Notes under the pieces: model-generated | The model's database searches: none | Told to the model about the DNA's origin: nothing | The model's input: the letters and a program-made list of their open reading frames with translations, nothing else | Shown here: positions 1-8,457 of the stretch, piece by piece | How the letters are laid out: every line of letters starts with the position of its first letter | Numbering within the stretch: position 1 is the stretch's first letter | Program-made: the position numbers and the translations under genes | Origin: Bacteroidales bacterium | GTDB taxonomy: Bacteria > Bacteroidota > Bacteroidia > Bacteroidales > Muribaculaceae | Length of the DNA: 11,016 bases | Assembly (NCBI GenBank): GCA_014800065.1 | Contig: JAAVGX010000009.1 | Location: 1-11,016 of the forward strand | Direction of reading: 5' to 3'

Positions 1-481
1 TTGAATTTTAACGAATCAAGTTCAATTCTGCCGAAGATTGAACCCGATTTATTTTGGTTTAATTGGATTGAATATTAGTGATTTACGTTAATATCCTGCA
101 TTCAGCGAAATTTCAATGAGATTTATTTCGATTCAATATTAGTGCTCCTGTTCTGGGCACAGATAAAGCGAGATGACTGATTGAAAATTTAATAGTTATC
201 TCGATTCTTTTTATTTTTTTCGTGCATATTACGTGCAAAAGTTAAGCACGCAAGTCATATGCAGTTCTCAATTACAACCAGCAATATTAAGAAGAGTGGG
301 GTGAAAAAATCGCATGTGAAATTAAATGGTCCACGTAAGAAATATATGAGTAGCACATAAATTAGTGCCTTCGACCAAACAACAATGTTTATTTATTAAC
401 TCTCCTTTATGCATATGCACTCGGCAGCATTTACCGGCGACATCATACCTCCTCCACCTCCGAGTATTCGCAATAATTTCG
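1..481. other. AT-rich intergenic region without a supported gene
   Basis: No open frame of useful length with coding-like composition is visible on either strand. The stretch is strongly AT-rich over about 1-400 and turns pyrimidine-rich near 447-462, just before the promoter of the WYL gene. It holds a 15-bp near-exact direct repeat (66-80 and 130-144) and a short CGTGC/GCACG inverted pair (231-250 area). I see no tRNA-like or integrase-related structure. It may be the far upstream control region of the restriction locus or spacer left by insertion of the island; neither is shown by the sequence. Confidence 0.6.
66..144. repeat. Pair of 15-bp direct repeats
   Basis: GATTGAATATTAGTG at 66-80 recurs as GATTCAATATTAGTG at 130-144, with one mismatch and a 64-bp period. 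Shorter GATTGAA-like words occur nearby (around 37 and 179). In such AT-rich DNA this could be chance or a degraded binding-site array; no gene adjoins it closely. Confidence 0.45.
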
Positions 482-490
482 TATATTTGC
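467..490 (+). promoter_or_regulatory. Promoter of the WYL regulator with candidate operator
   Basis: TATATTTG at 482-489 matches the Bacteroidota -7 consensus TAnnTTTG. Directly upstream lies TTCG (467-470), seven bases, then TTCG (478-481), abutting the -7 element. The same arrangement precedes hsdM (1551-1573). No clear -33 TTG element is found at the usual 19-21 base spacing, so the promoter may be weak or depend on an activator. A start point some 7 bases downstream would give a leader of about 30 bases before the ATG at 526. Confidence 0.6.
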
Positions 491-525
491 GCTTAAAATA
501 TCCTCAATATAACTGAGTTATTCCT

Positions 526-1524
526 ATGCCTACAAATAAAGGAGCTTTGATACGTCGCCAAGTCTTGGATGGTTGCTTAAGCAGCAACCGAAACTACACT
601 CTGCTCGATCTCATGGCGCAGTGCAACATCGTCCTGCGGGAGCATGGGTTCAAGGAGGTCTCTTCAGAGAATACTATTCGTACAGATCTACGGGAAATAA
701 AAAGGCAGTATCCCGGAGCAGAAGTTGTGTCAATGAGAAAAGGGAGAAATATTCTCTATCGTTATAAAAACAAGGACTTTTCTATTTATAAAAAGCCGCT
801 CACTGATACAGAGATATTAGGATTGACACAAGCTCTTTCTACCTTGAGCCGATTCGACGGTATGCCCGGCTTTGAATGGCTTGATAAACTAATTGAGAGA
901 CTGAAACCATCACTCAATATTGATATGACACTGGGGCATATAGTCGGCTTTGATGAAAACCTTGACTATAGTGGACGCGATTTCTTTTCGGTACTTCTCC
1001 AAGCCATTGTAGCCAAGCAAGTGCTTCTGATTCGATATTTTAGCTATAAAAAACAGCAAGAAAAACCAATTATAATTCACCCCTACTACCTGCGTCAATA
1101 TAACAACCGTTGGTTCTTATTCGGGTTAAATGATGATAGTAAGCGCATTGACAATCTGGCCTTCGACCGCATTCAGGAGATGACTTCCATTATAAAGACT
1201 TATATTCCTAATGATACTCTTGACTTTTTTGAGTTCTTTGATGATATGATAGGAGTGTCAAGAAAACTTGAGGACACCCCGGAAGAGGTTCATCTTTTTG
1301 TTTCGAATCAGCAATTACCATACATTCTTTCAAAACCGCTCCACGGTACACAACGTATAATTGAAAAAAATGAATCAGGAGCCATAATCTCGATAAAGGT
1401 AATTTTGAACTTTGAGCTTGAGCAAACTATTTTATCTTTTGGAGAAAATATAAAAGTCTTATATCCAGAATATTTAGTACGCAAAATTGCAGACAGAATA
1501 AAAGCAATGTGCGCACTATACTGA
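526..1524 (+). CDS. WYL-domain transcriptional regulator
   Basis: Predicted DNA-binding regulator of 332 residues, a normal length for the family. Residues about 8-62 form a winged helix-turn-helix, with the likely recognition helix at SENTIRTDLREI (47-58). Residues about 160-225 form the WYL domain: a beta strand around IRYFSY (169-174), HPYYLRQY (185-192), the signature triad as WFL (196-198), and the closing FDRI (213-216). Residues about 245-330 fit the C-terminal WCX extension. WYL domains are thought to sense nucleic acids or nucleotides, and members such as BrxR and CapW control BREX and CBASS defence operons. The gene lies 73 bp upstream of hsdM on the same strand and probably controls it, and itself, through the shared TTCG-N7-TTCG pattern. 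The ATG at 526 is placed sensibly behind the -7 element; there is no Shine-Dalgarno sequence, as is usual in this phylum. Confidence 0.88.
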   Translation: MPTNKGALIRRQVLDGCLSSNRNYTLLDLMAQCNIVLREHGFKEVSSENTIRTDLREIKRQYPGAEVVSMRKGRNILYRYKNKDFSIYKKPLTDTEILGLTQALSTLSRFDGMPGFEWLDKLIERLKPSLNIDMTLGHIVGFDENLDYSGRDFFSVLLQAIVAKQVLLIRYFSYKKQQEKPIIIHPYYLRQYNNRWFLFGLNDDSKRIDNLAFDRIQEMTSIIKTYIPNDTLDFFEFFDDMIGVSRKLEDTPEEVHLFVSNQQLPYILSKPLHGTQRIIEKNESGAIISIKVILNFELEQTILSFGENIKVLYPEYLVRKIADRIKAMCALY

Positions 1525-1550
1525 TGCGCGCAGTAAAACTGAGTGTATTT

Positions 1551-1575
1551 TTCGAATTTTATTCGTACCTTTGCG
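1551..1575 (+). promoter_or_regulatory. Promoter of the hsdMSR operon with candidate operator
   Basis: TACCTTTG at 1566-1573 matches TAnnTTTG. It is immediately preceded by TTCG (1551-1554), seven bases and TTCG (1562-1565), as at the regulator promoter. CGAAT-TTT-ATTCG (1553-1565) is also a perfect 5-bp inverted repeat that ends at the -7 element. There is no good -33 element. Transcription would begin near 1580, leaving a leader of about 20 bases before the ATG at 1598. Confidence 0.62.
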
Positions 1576-1597
1576 TCATAAACTAAAAATCTGTTTT

Positions 1598-3613
1598 ATG
1601 ACCGCACAACAGCTTGCCGTCCTCATATGGGATATCAAAGATATTATCCGTGACGTTTATGAAGATCCGGAAGTGGAAAACGTAATCTTACCATTCACGC
1701 TTTTGCGCCGAATGGATTGCGTGCTTCAGGACAAGAAGAATGCAATTGATGAGGAATTGGAGAAGGTACCAGAGAGGATGCGCCCCTTAAAACTTCAATT
1801 ACTCATGCAGCAGCATAACCTCGCATTCTATAATACGTCTAAGTTCACACTTTCCACGTTATTGGCGACTCCTAACGAAATTGCCGATAACTTCAAGATT
1901 TACCTTGAAGGTTTTACCGACAACGTAAAGGATATTCTCAATAATTTCACGCACGAAGACAGCGAAGCTGGTGACCTGACTCGCATATATACTCGCCTCG
2001 ACCGGGCCGGACTTCTCTTTGCTGTTACACAAGCCTTCGTTACCAAAGCTGATCTGCGCCTGGAGGTTGTTGATAATGCAATGATGGGTACCGCTTTTGA
2101 GACTGTCATTCGATGGTCTAAGGAATCATCCAACACGATGGCCGGACAATTCTACACGCCAAAGGATATCGTCAGGCTATTGGTTTCTCTCGTAATGTGC
2201 GGCAAGGAAAAAGAAATCAACAAGCTTGGGCAACATTTTAGAATCTACGACCCCTGCTGTGGTACCGGCGGTATGCTCACTGTAGCAAAAGAATTCCTCG
2301 AAAATGCTACAGACCGCAAGGATATGAAGGTATATCTTTATGGTCAGGAGAAGAATGAAAAAACATACGCTATTTGCAAGAGTGATATTCTACTCATGGG
2401 CGACGCTTCAGCCAATCAGGACGGACAGATTGCTGTAGGCAATACGCTGACCGATGACAAATTTGCCGGCAAAACCTTCAACTATATGCTCGCAAATCCC
2501 CCATTCGGTGTAAAGTGGAAGATGTTTGAGGAAACCATCAAGGCTGAGGCGGAAAGAGCCGGAGGACGTTTCTCTGCCGGGCTGCCAAGCACCTCCGATG
2601 GCTCGTTTCTTTTCCTTCAGCACATGATAAGCAAGATGGACATCGCAGGTTCGCGTATCGGTATTGTTCTCAATGGATCACCTCTTTTTAATGGAGATGC
2701 AGAGAGTGGTTGGAGCAACATCCGTAATATGCTACTTGAGCGAGACTTGCTCGACGCTATAATAGCTATTCCCAAAAATCTCTTTTACAGTACGGATATT
2801 CAGACCTACCTATGGATTCTCGATAATAACAAGCCGGAGTCACATCGCGGAAGGGTGTTATTTATCAATGGATTCCAAGAACCATATCAGTCGCTTTTGC
2901 AGCGCAACCTCGGCAAGAAGCGTTATGAGATCAGCGACTTGGGCGCGGCGGAAATTTTAAAGCTTTACCGCAACTATACCAGTGCTCAGGCCGAAATCAA
3001 CGGGGAATTTGTAGAGGTTGCCAAACTGCTTGATATCGACGACTTCCGCTATACAAAAGTTACAGTAGAGCGTCCGCTGCGCCTCATGTTTGAAAATACC
3101 GGTAAGAAACTATTGGAGGCTATAACCAACGGTACTTTCGGTAAAAAGGAATTGCCGTTCTTCGCTCAGGTCGCAGCCCTCAAAGGTGTGGACGAGCGTC
3201 GCAATGATGCCGACTTCTTTGAGTGGCTAACTAAAGCTCTAAAACCTACGAAAGTTAAAAAAGGGGAAATAAACAAATTGCGTTCCTACGCTATCACTGA
3301 TGAATCGGTTCCGGAAATCTATGACACACCGGGAAAGCCCGAATCCGGTCGAGTTGCCGACAAGGCACTGCGCGACACCGAGAATATTCCTTTCAAGACC
3401 GATATTGACACTTATTTCCGCGAAGAAGTGCTTCGCTTCGTACCGGACGCGTGGATGGACCGAAGGAAAGACAAAATCGGTGTGGAGTTTCCGTTCTCAA
3501 AGATGTTCTACGTCTATAAGCCGCTACGCGACCGCACTGCGATACTCGACGAGCTGTTTGCGCTCGACTCCCAGCTCGAAGCCGATATTAAGGAACTGAA
3601 ATCTGCCGAATGA
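1598..3613 (+). CDS. hsdM: Type I restriction-modification system methyltransferase subunit HsdM
   Basis: DNA adenine-N6 methyltransferase subunit; with HsdS it methylates the target, and HsdR joins for restriction. The protein has 671 residues. Residues about 1-150 are the helical HsdM N-terminal domain (opening MTAQQLAVLIWDIKDIIRD). The S-adenosylmethionine motif is DPCCGTGG (218-225) and the catalytic motif IV is NPPF (300-303), the form typical of gamma-class N6-adenine enzymes. The long C-terminal tail (about 480-671) is as seen in larger HsdM members. An upstream in-frame TTG at 1571 would add nine residues, but it lies within the -7 promoter element (1566-1573), so the ATG at 1598 is the better start. 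The stop codon overlaps the hsdS start (ATGA at 3610-3613), which implies translational coupling. No frameshift or lost motif is seen. Confidence 0.95.
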   Translation: MTAQQLAVLIWDIKDIIRDVYEDPEVENVILPFTLLRRMDCVLQDKKNAIDEELEKVPERMRPLKLQLLMQQHNLAFYNTSKFTLSTLLATPNEIADNFKIYLEGFTDNVKDILNNFTHEDSEAGDLTRIYTRLDRAGLLFAVTQAFVTKADLRLEVVDNAMMGTAFETVIRWSKESSNTMAGQFYTPKDIVRLLVSLVMCGKEKEINKLGQHFRIYDPCCGTGGMLTVAKEFLENATDRKDMKVYLYGQEKNEKTYAICKSDILLMGDASANQDGQIAVGNTLTDDKFAGKTFNYMLANPPFGVKWKMFEETIKAEAERAGGRFSAGLPSTSDGSFLFLQHMISKMDIAGSRIGIVLNGSPLFNGDAESGWSNIRNMLLERDLLDAIIAIPKNLFYSTDIQTYLWILDNNKPESHRGRVLFINGFQEPYQSLLQRNLGKKRYEISDLGAAEILKLYRNYTSAQAEINGEFVEVAKLLDIDDFRYTKVTVERPLRLMFENTGKKLLEAITNGTFGKKELPFFAQVAALKGVDERRNDADFFEWLTKALKPTKVKKGEINKLRSYAITDESVPEIYDTPGKPESGRVADKALRDTENIPFKTDIDTYFREEVLRFVPDAWMDRRKDKIGVEFPFSKMFYVYKPLRDRTAILDELFALDSQLEADIKELKSAE

Positions 3614-4860
3614 TTATGACACGATACGATAGCTATAAGGACACGGGAATTTCGTGGATCGGCGAAATCCCGAGTCATTGGGAGGTAAAACGTGGTAAGT
3701 TCGTCTCACGTATTCTCGCTGGCTTTCCTTTTGATTCCGATAAATTTACAACGGATGAAGGTTATATGCCTCTAATACGTATCCGAGACATCAATTCAGC
3801 TACCACAGAGATGAATTACAGTGGTTCATATATCGAAGATTATGTAATCAAGAGAGGTGATGTTTTGATCGGTATGGATGGAGACTTTAAAATCTCACAA
3901 TGGGGAGGAGGAGATGCCCTCCTTAATCAACGAGTATGTAAGGTTGAGGATAGTAAGGAATTGTTGGCAAAATTTGCATATTATTTATTGCCTCGTCCCC
4001 TCCAGCTGATTAATGATATATGTTATGCAACTACTGTAAAGCACCTCTCTACCTACGACGTGTTAGGAACTTTCCTTCCTGTTCCGCCGATTGAGGAGCA
4101 GAAAGTGATTGCTGACTATCTGGATAAGAAGTGCGGGAACATTGACGGGATTATCGCAACTCAGGAGCGAAGAATCGCGTTGCTCAACGAGTTAAAGCAG
4201 ACCATCATCACCGAAGCCGTAACTCGCGGCATCAATCCTAACGTTCCCCTTAAAGACTCCGGCATCGACTGGATCGGCGAAATCCCGAGTCATTGGGAGG
4301 TAAAACGTGGTAAGTTCGTCTCACGTATTCTCGCTGGCTTTCCTTTTGATTCCGATAAATTTACAACGGATGAAGGTTATATGCCTTTAATACGTATCCG
4401 AGACATCAATTCAGCTACCACAGAGATGAATTACAGTGGTTCATATATCGAAGATTATGTAATCAAGAGAGGTGATGTTTTGATCGGTATGGATGGAGAC
4501 TTTAACATCTCACAATGGGGGGGAGAAGATGCTCTCCTTAATCAACGAGTATGTAAGGTTGAGGATGGTAAGGAATTGTTGGCAAAATTTGCATATTATT
4601 TATTACCTCGTCCCCTCCAGCTGATTAATGATATATGTTATGCAACTACTGTAAAGCACCTCTCTACCTACGACGTGTTAGGAACTTTCCTTCCTGTTCC
4701 GCCGATTGAGGAGCAGAAGGCGATTGCTGAGTATTTGGATAAAAAATGTTCTAAAATTGGCTCTGCACTTGCTACGGCAAAGCGACAGGTGGAACTGTTT
4801 AGGGAATATAAGCAATCAGTCATCACCGAAGCTGTAACCGGCAAAATCAAAGTATTTTAA
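3610..4860 (+). CDS. hsdS: Type I restriction-modification specificity subunit HsdS with two near-identical recognition domains
   Basis: Sequence-recognition subunit of 416 residues, within the usual range. It has the standard plan: recognition domain 1 (about 16-165), a central conserved helix with LNELKQTIITEAVTRG (195-210 area), recognition domain 2 (about 221-370), and a C-terminal conserved helix ending in ITEAVTGKI. Each recognition domain runs from the family border WIGEIPSHW to PPIEEQ. Normally the two domains differ and read two different half-sites; here they differ at only three residues (K/N, G/E, S/G), and the DNA copies differ at 7 of 449 positions. The flanking conserved regions are clearly diverged. 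The enzyme should therefore see the same half-site in both arms. An alternative ATG lies two codons in (3616); the first ATG overlaps the hsdM stop and is preferred. It precedes hsdR by 40 bp. Confidence 0.93.
   Translation: MIMTRYDSYKDTGISWIGEIPSHWEVKRGKFVSRILAGFPFDSDKFTTDEGYMPLIRIRDINSATTEMNYSGSYIEDYVIKRGDVLIGMDGDFKISQWGGGDALLNQRVCKVEDSKELLAKFAYYLLPRPLQLINDICYATTVKHLSTYDVLGTFLPVPPIEEQKVIADYLDKKCGNIDGIIATQERRIALLNELKQTIITEAVTRGINPNVPLKDSGIDWIGEIPSHWEVKRGKFVSRILAGFPFDSDKFTTDEGYMPLIRIRDINSATTEMNYSGSYIEDYVIKRGDVLIGMDGDFNISQWGGEDALLNQRVCKVEDGKELLAKFAYYLLPRPLQLINDICYATTVKHLSTYDVLGTFLPVPPIEEQKAIAEYLDKKCSKIGSALATAKRQVELFREYKQSVITEAVTGKIKVF
3655..4103 (+). repeat. Direct repeat copy 1: recognition-domain segment of hsdS
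   Basis: This 449-bp block matches 4270-4718 at 442 positions, in the same frame and with an offset of exactly 615 bp (205 codons). I count four synonymous and three amino-acid-changing differences. It begins at the codon for the conserved W of WIGEIPSHW and ends in PPIEEQ; sequence outside is clearly less similar. That pattern fits copying of one recognition domain over the other rather than simple duplication of the whole half-gene. Confidence 0.95.
4270..4718 (+). repeat. Direct repeat copy 2: recognition-domain segment of hsdS
   Basis: Second copy of the 449-bp block that starts at 3655. The copies can recombine with each other, which would delete 615 bp in frame and leave a half-size HsdS with a single recognition domain; such a product could work as a dimer. 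Confidence 0.95.
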
Positions 4861-4900
4861 TTTACCGGTAATTTGCTAATGATAAAATTGAAACAAAAAT

Positions 4901-7900
4901 ATGATAAGCGTAATTAACGAAGCCTTTTTTGAAATGAAGTGTTCAGACTATTTAGACTCCAGTCCTCTTTATAACAAACGGAGTTCTGCCGACTTTGACA
5001 TTGATGCACTATGCGACCATGTAATGCTACGCCGCTTTATCATGGCGCAGAAAGACAAGTGGGAAAAACTCGTGCAGCGGTTCGGCAGTGAGGACGCAGC
5101 GTTTGAAACCGTGGTCAAGGAGTATAACAAACGTCTTGATAATGGCTCCAAACTAACCACTCTCTTCCAAAAGGGGCTGAATATTCAGGGCATCAAGATA
5201 AAATTGGTGCAGTTCAAACCTGAATATAATGACGCTGACAGCGAGTTTCAGCAACTTTATCTTCAAAATCGGTTCTCAGTCGTTCCGCAGATGCGTTATA
5301 GCAATCTACCGCCCGACAATAAGAACCGACTCGATCTGTGTATCCTTATAAATGGTATACCTATCATTACTGTTGAGCTGAAGAATGAGTCAACCGACCA
5401 GACATACGTTGATGCCATTCATCAATATCAGACCAACCGTGACCCACAGAACCGTATGCTCCGCACGGCATTAGTTCATTTTGCCGTGGATAACAATTAT
5501 GCTTTCATGACAACGGCTCTTAGGGGAGAAGCCACGACGTTCCTACCGTTTAATAAGTACAGCAAGAACCCGGTGCTGTACAACGACTATGCAACCTCAT
5601 ATCTTTGGCACGACATTTGGCAGGCAGATAGTCTACTGAACATCCTGCAACACTTCATAAAGCAGTACACCGAAATTGATGATAAGACCGGCCGAAAAAA
5701 GGAGGTTACAATCTTCCCACGCTATCATCAACTCCGAGCCGTGCGCTATCTTACCGGTGATGTAAAGAAGAATGGCGCCGGCAATAATTACCTAATTGAA
5801 CATGCTGCCGGTAGCGGCAAGACTAAGTCAATGGCTTGGCTCGCTCATCAGCTTGCGAATCTGACAGACCGCGATATGCGTCCGATTTTCGATAGCATTA
5901 TCATGGTTACAGACCGCATAGTGCTAAATGCAAACATGGCTGACGATGTCAATAATTTTGAGACCGAGGTCGGAACGGTGAGCGATATCCGCAGAGGGTC
6001 CAAGAATCTCGCTGACGCCATCAACGATGGCCGACGCATCATAGTAAGCACGGTTCAAAAGTTTGCATACGCCCTCGATAAATTGAAAAGGGATAAGGCT
6101 CGCAAATATGCTATTATCGTTGACGAAGCGCATACAGCCATAGGCAATGAAAGCGCAAAGGATCTTGTTAATGCACTATCCACAGATGAAGAACTGCGGA
6201 AGTATGCAGAAAAATTTGGTGCGGAAGACTACGAGAGCGAAATGGATGCCATGCTTGCGTTTCTTCAAGCAATGCGGCAGGAGATGAACCACATCTCATA
6301 TTTCGCCTTTACCGCCACACCAAAGGATAAAACTTACGTATTGTTCGGGCGTAAAAACGCTGCAGGTGAATGGGAGGCCCACGATTACTATTCGATGAAA
6401 CAGGCCATCGAAGAGAAATTTATACTTGACGTGTTGCAAAACTATACCACGTTTGACACCATGTTTGAGTATGTCAAGAAAGCAGAATTGCCCGAAGATG
6501 AAAACTCCAAGGAGTACGAAGAGCGAAAAAGCGTGAAACTAATCTTGCAGGCCCTCAATAAAGATCCTTACAACATGGAGAAGAAGGCTCGGGTGATGCT
6601 AAAGCATTTCTTCAGTAACACCATCCATAAAATCGGGGGACAGGCAAAGGCTATGATAGTCAGCGATTCGCGCATCTCTGCTGTGAGATATAAGCAAATC
6701 GTGGATAAAATTGTTGCAGAGGACTATAATGGTTCAATTAAAACTCTGGTGGCATTTTCCGGAACTGTCGATCTTGACGGCGCAAGCTATACTGAGGATA
6801 AGCTTAACGGTTACGGCATTAAGGATAACCGTATCCGCGATATTTTTGATGAGCCGGAATACCGCATACTCATTGTGGCTGACAAGTTCCAGACAGGCTT
6901 CGATCAGCCCAAACTGCACACGATGTATGTCGACAAGATACTTGGTGGTATCCAAGCTATTCAGACCCTTAGCCGTCTGAATCGGTGTGCCCCGATGAAA
7001 GAGGACACAATGGTGTTGGATTTCCGCAATAATGCTGACGACATTCTGAAGTCATTCCAAAAGTATTATAAGGAGACGAAGCTGATGGGCGATGTCGACG
7101 TGCAGCGTCTGTATTCTTTTATAACTGAGATTGAGGAGTATAAGGTTTATAATGAAGCAGAGGAGACTCATATCGTTCAGAAGTTGCTCAACAAGCGCGA
7201 TGCGGAGGCTGTACCGGGGCTGGTTCGGCAAATTGTGGAGGAGCGCGTTGTACCGATGAGCGATGACCAAAAAGACAACTTCAGAAAGTTGATAAACCGC
7301 TATATACGTAGTTACGGCTTTATGGCCCAACTTATGAAATTCATTGACCCCGAGCTTGAGCGTCATTATGTTTTCTATAAAGTGCTTTACAAGCAGCTCC
7401 CATATACGAAGGAGACCCTTCCGATGGAGATTCTTGAAAAGGTGGATCTTAATAAGTTGCGCTTGCAAATGAGTTTTGAGGGCAACCTGAAACTCGAAGA
7501 TGAAAACACCACCTTGCAATCTTCACGAATTGGCGACATCAACACGCCGCGCCCTGATGAAACCAAGTCACTTCAAGATTTGCTGAATATAGTCAACGAA
7601 CCATGGCAAGGTTATCTGGATGAAAATGATAAAGTCATACGCACTATTGTTGATGAAATCTTTGTCGATACAGATGTGCTCAATGCGTTCAGGGCAAACA
7701 ACAGTATCGAGACCTTGTCAAGAGTTGTTGTGGATACAATTATGAAAAAAGCAGGTGGTCAAGTAGAGAAATTCTTCTCAGTTCTTGAACAGGTCACTCA
7801 AAATACTCCTTTCGGACAAGACCTTGTTCACGGAATCGTTGACCGTATTGCTGAAAACACCAGTCGCGACCGGAATTTACCGCTCGATATAGACACTTTG

Positions 7901-8455
7901 CGTGAAGCTATTCAGCGAAATATGGAGTCGACATTTGCAAATATCAGTCGATTCATCCGACCTCTTGCCGAGGTTATAAACACTCTCCTGAAAGTAATTC
8001 AGGCTCCTTCGGTTTCAAATCTTGATGGAGTCAATGAAATAGTCATTGATTCGCTCAATCAGGTATACCGCTCCACGGGCTTGCGTATCGTTGACCGCCA
8101 TCGCCATTTCAAAACGCTTCTTACTCATTACGAGCCGTTCCTCAAAAAGCTCTATTATCTGATTAATGGCAAGCAGATAACTGGACGGGAAGAGGGTCAA
8201 AATGCGACTCTAACAGACGCTATATTCGCTTTCCGCGCGTTGCGTGGTCTACGAAACAATCCCGACCCAGTATATCAACAATTCAATCAATATTTAGAGA
8301 ATCTACGAGCCTGGCGCAACGCAGAATCTCATGAGGCGAACCTTGCTTCAGAACAAGATCTTATTGCCGCTACCCACATCATCACGGCAATGTACATCTA
8401 CATCGTGTCGCAAGTAACTATCGACCTCGAAATGTCAGATTATTTTAACGAATAA
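4901..8455 (+). CDS. hsdR: Type I restriction endonuclease subunit HsdR
   Basis: Motor and nuclease subunit of 1184 residues, at the long end of the family. The N-terminal nuclease domain shows a PD-(D/E)xK core: D145 in NRLDL and E159-x-K161 in VELKN. The superfamily 2 helicase motor follows: Walker A AAGSGKT with K307, Walker B DEAH (408-411), motif III as FTATP (470-474), motif V around TGFDQPKL (665-672) and motif VI QTLSRLNR (688-695). The region beyond about 850 is the helical domain that docks on the HsdM/HsdS core, and near the end is RAWRNAESHEA, commonly seen in this HsdR branch. All catalytic motifs are intact and there is no frameshift, so the restriction activity is probably functional. 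The ATG follows an A-rich leader 40 bp after hsdS. A nucleotidyltransferase remnant starts 2 bp after its stop, so the operon once extended further. Confidence 0.96.
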   Translation: MISVINEAFFEMKCSDYLDSSPLYNKRSSADFDIDALCDHVMLRRFIMAQKDKWEKLVQRFGSEDAAFETVVKEYNKRLDNGSKLTTLFQKGLNIQGIKIKLVQFKPEYNDADSEFQQLYLQNRFSVVPQMRYSNLPPDNKNRLDLCILINGIPIITVELKNESTDQTYVDAIHQYQTNRDPQNRMLRTALVHFAVDNNYAFMTTALRGEATTFLPFNKYSKNPVLYNDYATSYLWHDIWQADSLLNILQHFIKQYTEIDDKTGRKKEVTIFPRYHQLRAVRYLTGDVKKNGAGNNYLIEHAAGSGKTKSMAWLAHQLANLTDRDMRPIFDSIIMVTDRIVLNANMADDVNNFETEVGTVSDIRRGSKNLADAINDGRRIIVSTVQKFAYALDKLKRDKARKYAIIVDEAHTAIGNESAKDLVNALSTDEELRKYAEKFGAEDYESEMDAMLAFLQAMRQEMNHISYFAFTATPKDKTYVLFGRKNAAGEWEAHDYYSMKQAIEEKFILDVLQNYTTFDTMFEYVKKAELPEDENSKEYEERKSVKLILQALNKDPYNMEKKARVMLKHFFSNTIHKIGGQAKAMIVSDSRISAVRYKQIVDKIVAEDYNGSIKTLVAFSGTVDLDGASYTEDKLNGYGIKDNRIRDIFDEPEYRILIVADKFQTGFDQPKLHTMYVDKILGGIQAIQTLSRLNRCAPMKEDTMVLDFRNNADDILKSFQKYYKETKLMGDVDVQRLYSFITEIEEYKVYNEAEETHIVQKLLNKRDAEAVPGLVRQIVEERVVPMSDDQKDNFRKLINRYIRSYGFMAQLMKFIDPELERHYVFYKVLYKQLPYTKETLPMEILEKVDLNKLRLQMSFEGNLKLEDENTTLQSSRIGDINTPRPDETKSLQDLLNIVNEPWQGYLDENDKVIRTIVDEIFVDTDVLNAFRANNSIETLSRVVVDTIMKKAGGQVEKFFSVLEQVTQNTPFGQDLVHGIVDRIAENTSRDRNLPLDIDTLREAIQRNMESTFANISRFIRPLAEVINTLLKVIQAPSVSNLDGVNEIVIDSLNQVYRSTGLRIVDRHRHFKTLLTHYEPFLKKLYYLINGKQITGREEGQNATLTDAIFAFRALRGLRNNPDPVYQQFNQYLENLRAWRNAESHEANLASEQDLIAATHIITAMYIYIVSQVTIDLEMSDYFNE

Positions 8456-8457
8456 CT

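Noticed and set aside
1571..1597. TTG start adding nine residues to HsdM
   Set aside because: The TTG is part of the TACCTTTG -7 element; the ATG at 1598 leaves a normal short leader and gives the usual HsdM N-terminus.
3610..4860. Phase-variable invertible hsdS cassette
   Set aside because: The repeats are direct, not inverted, and no second hsdS or site-specific recombinase is in the window.
7052..7519. 155-codon open frame antisense to hsdR
   Set aside because: It lies wholly inside an intact hsdR with clear homology motifs, and its own sequence shows no recognisable domain.
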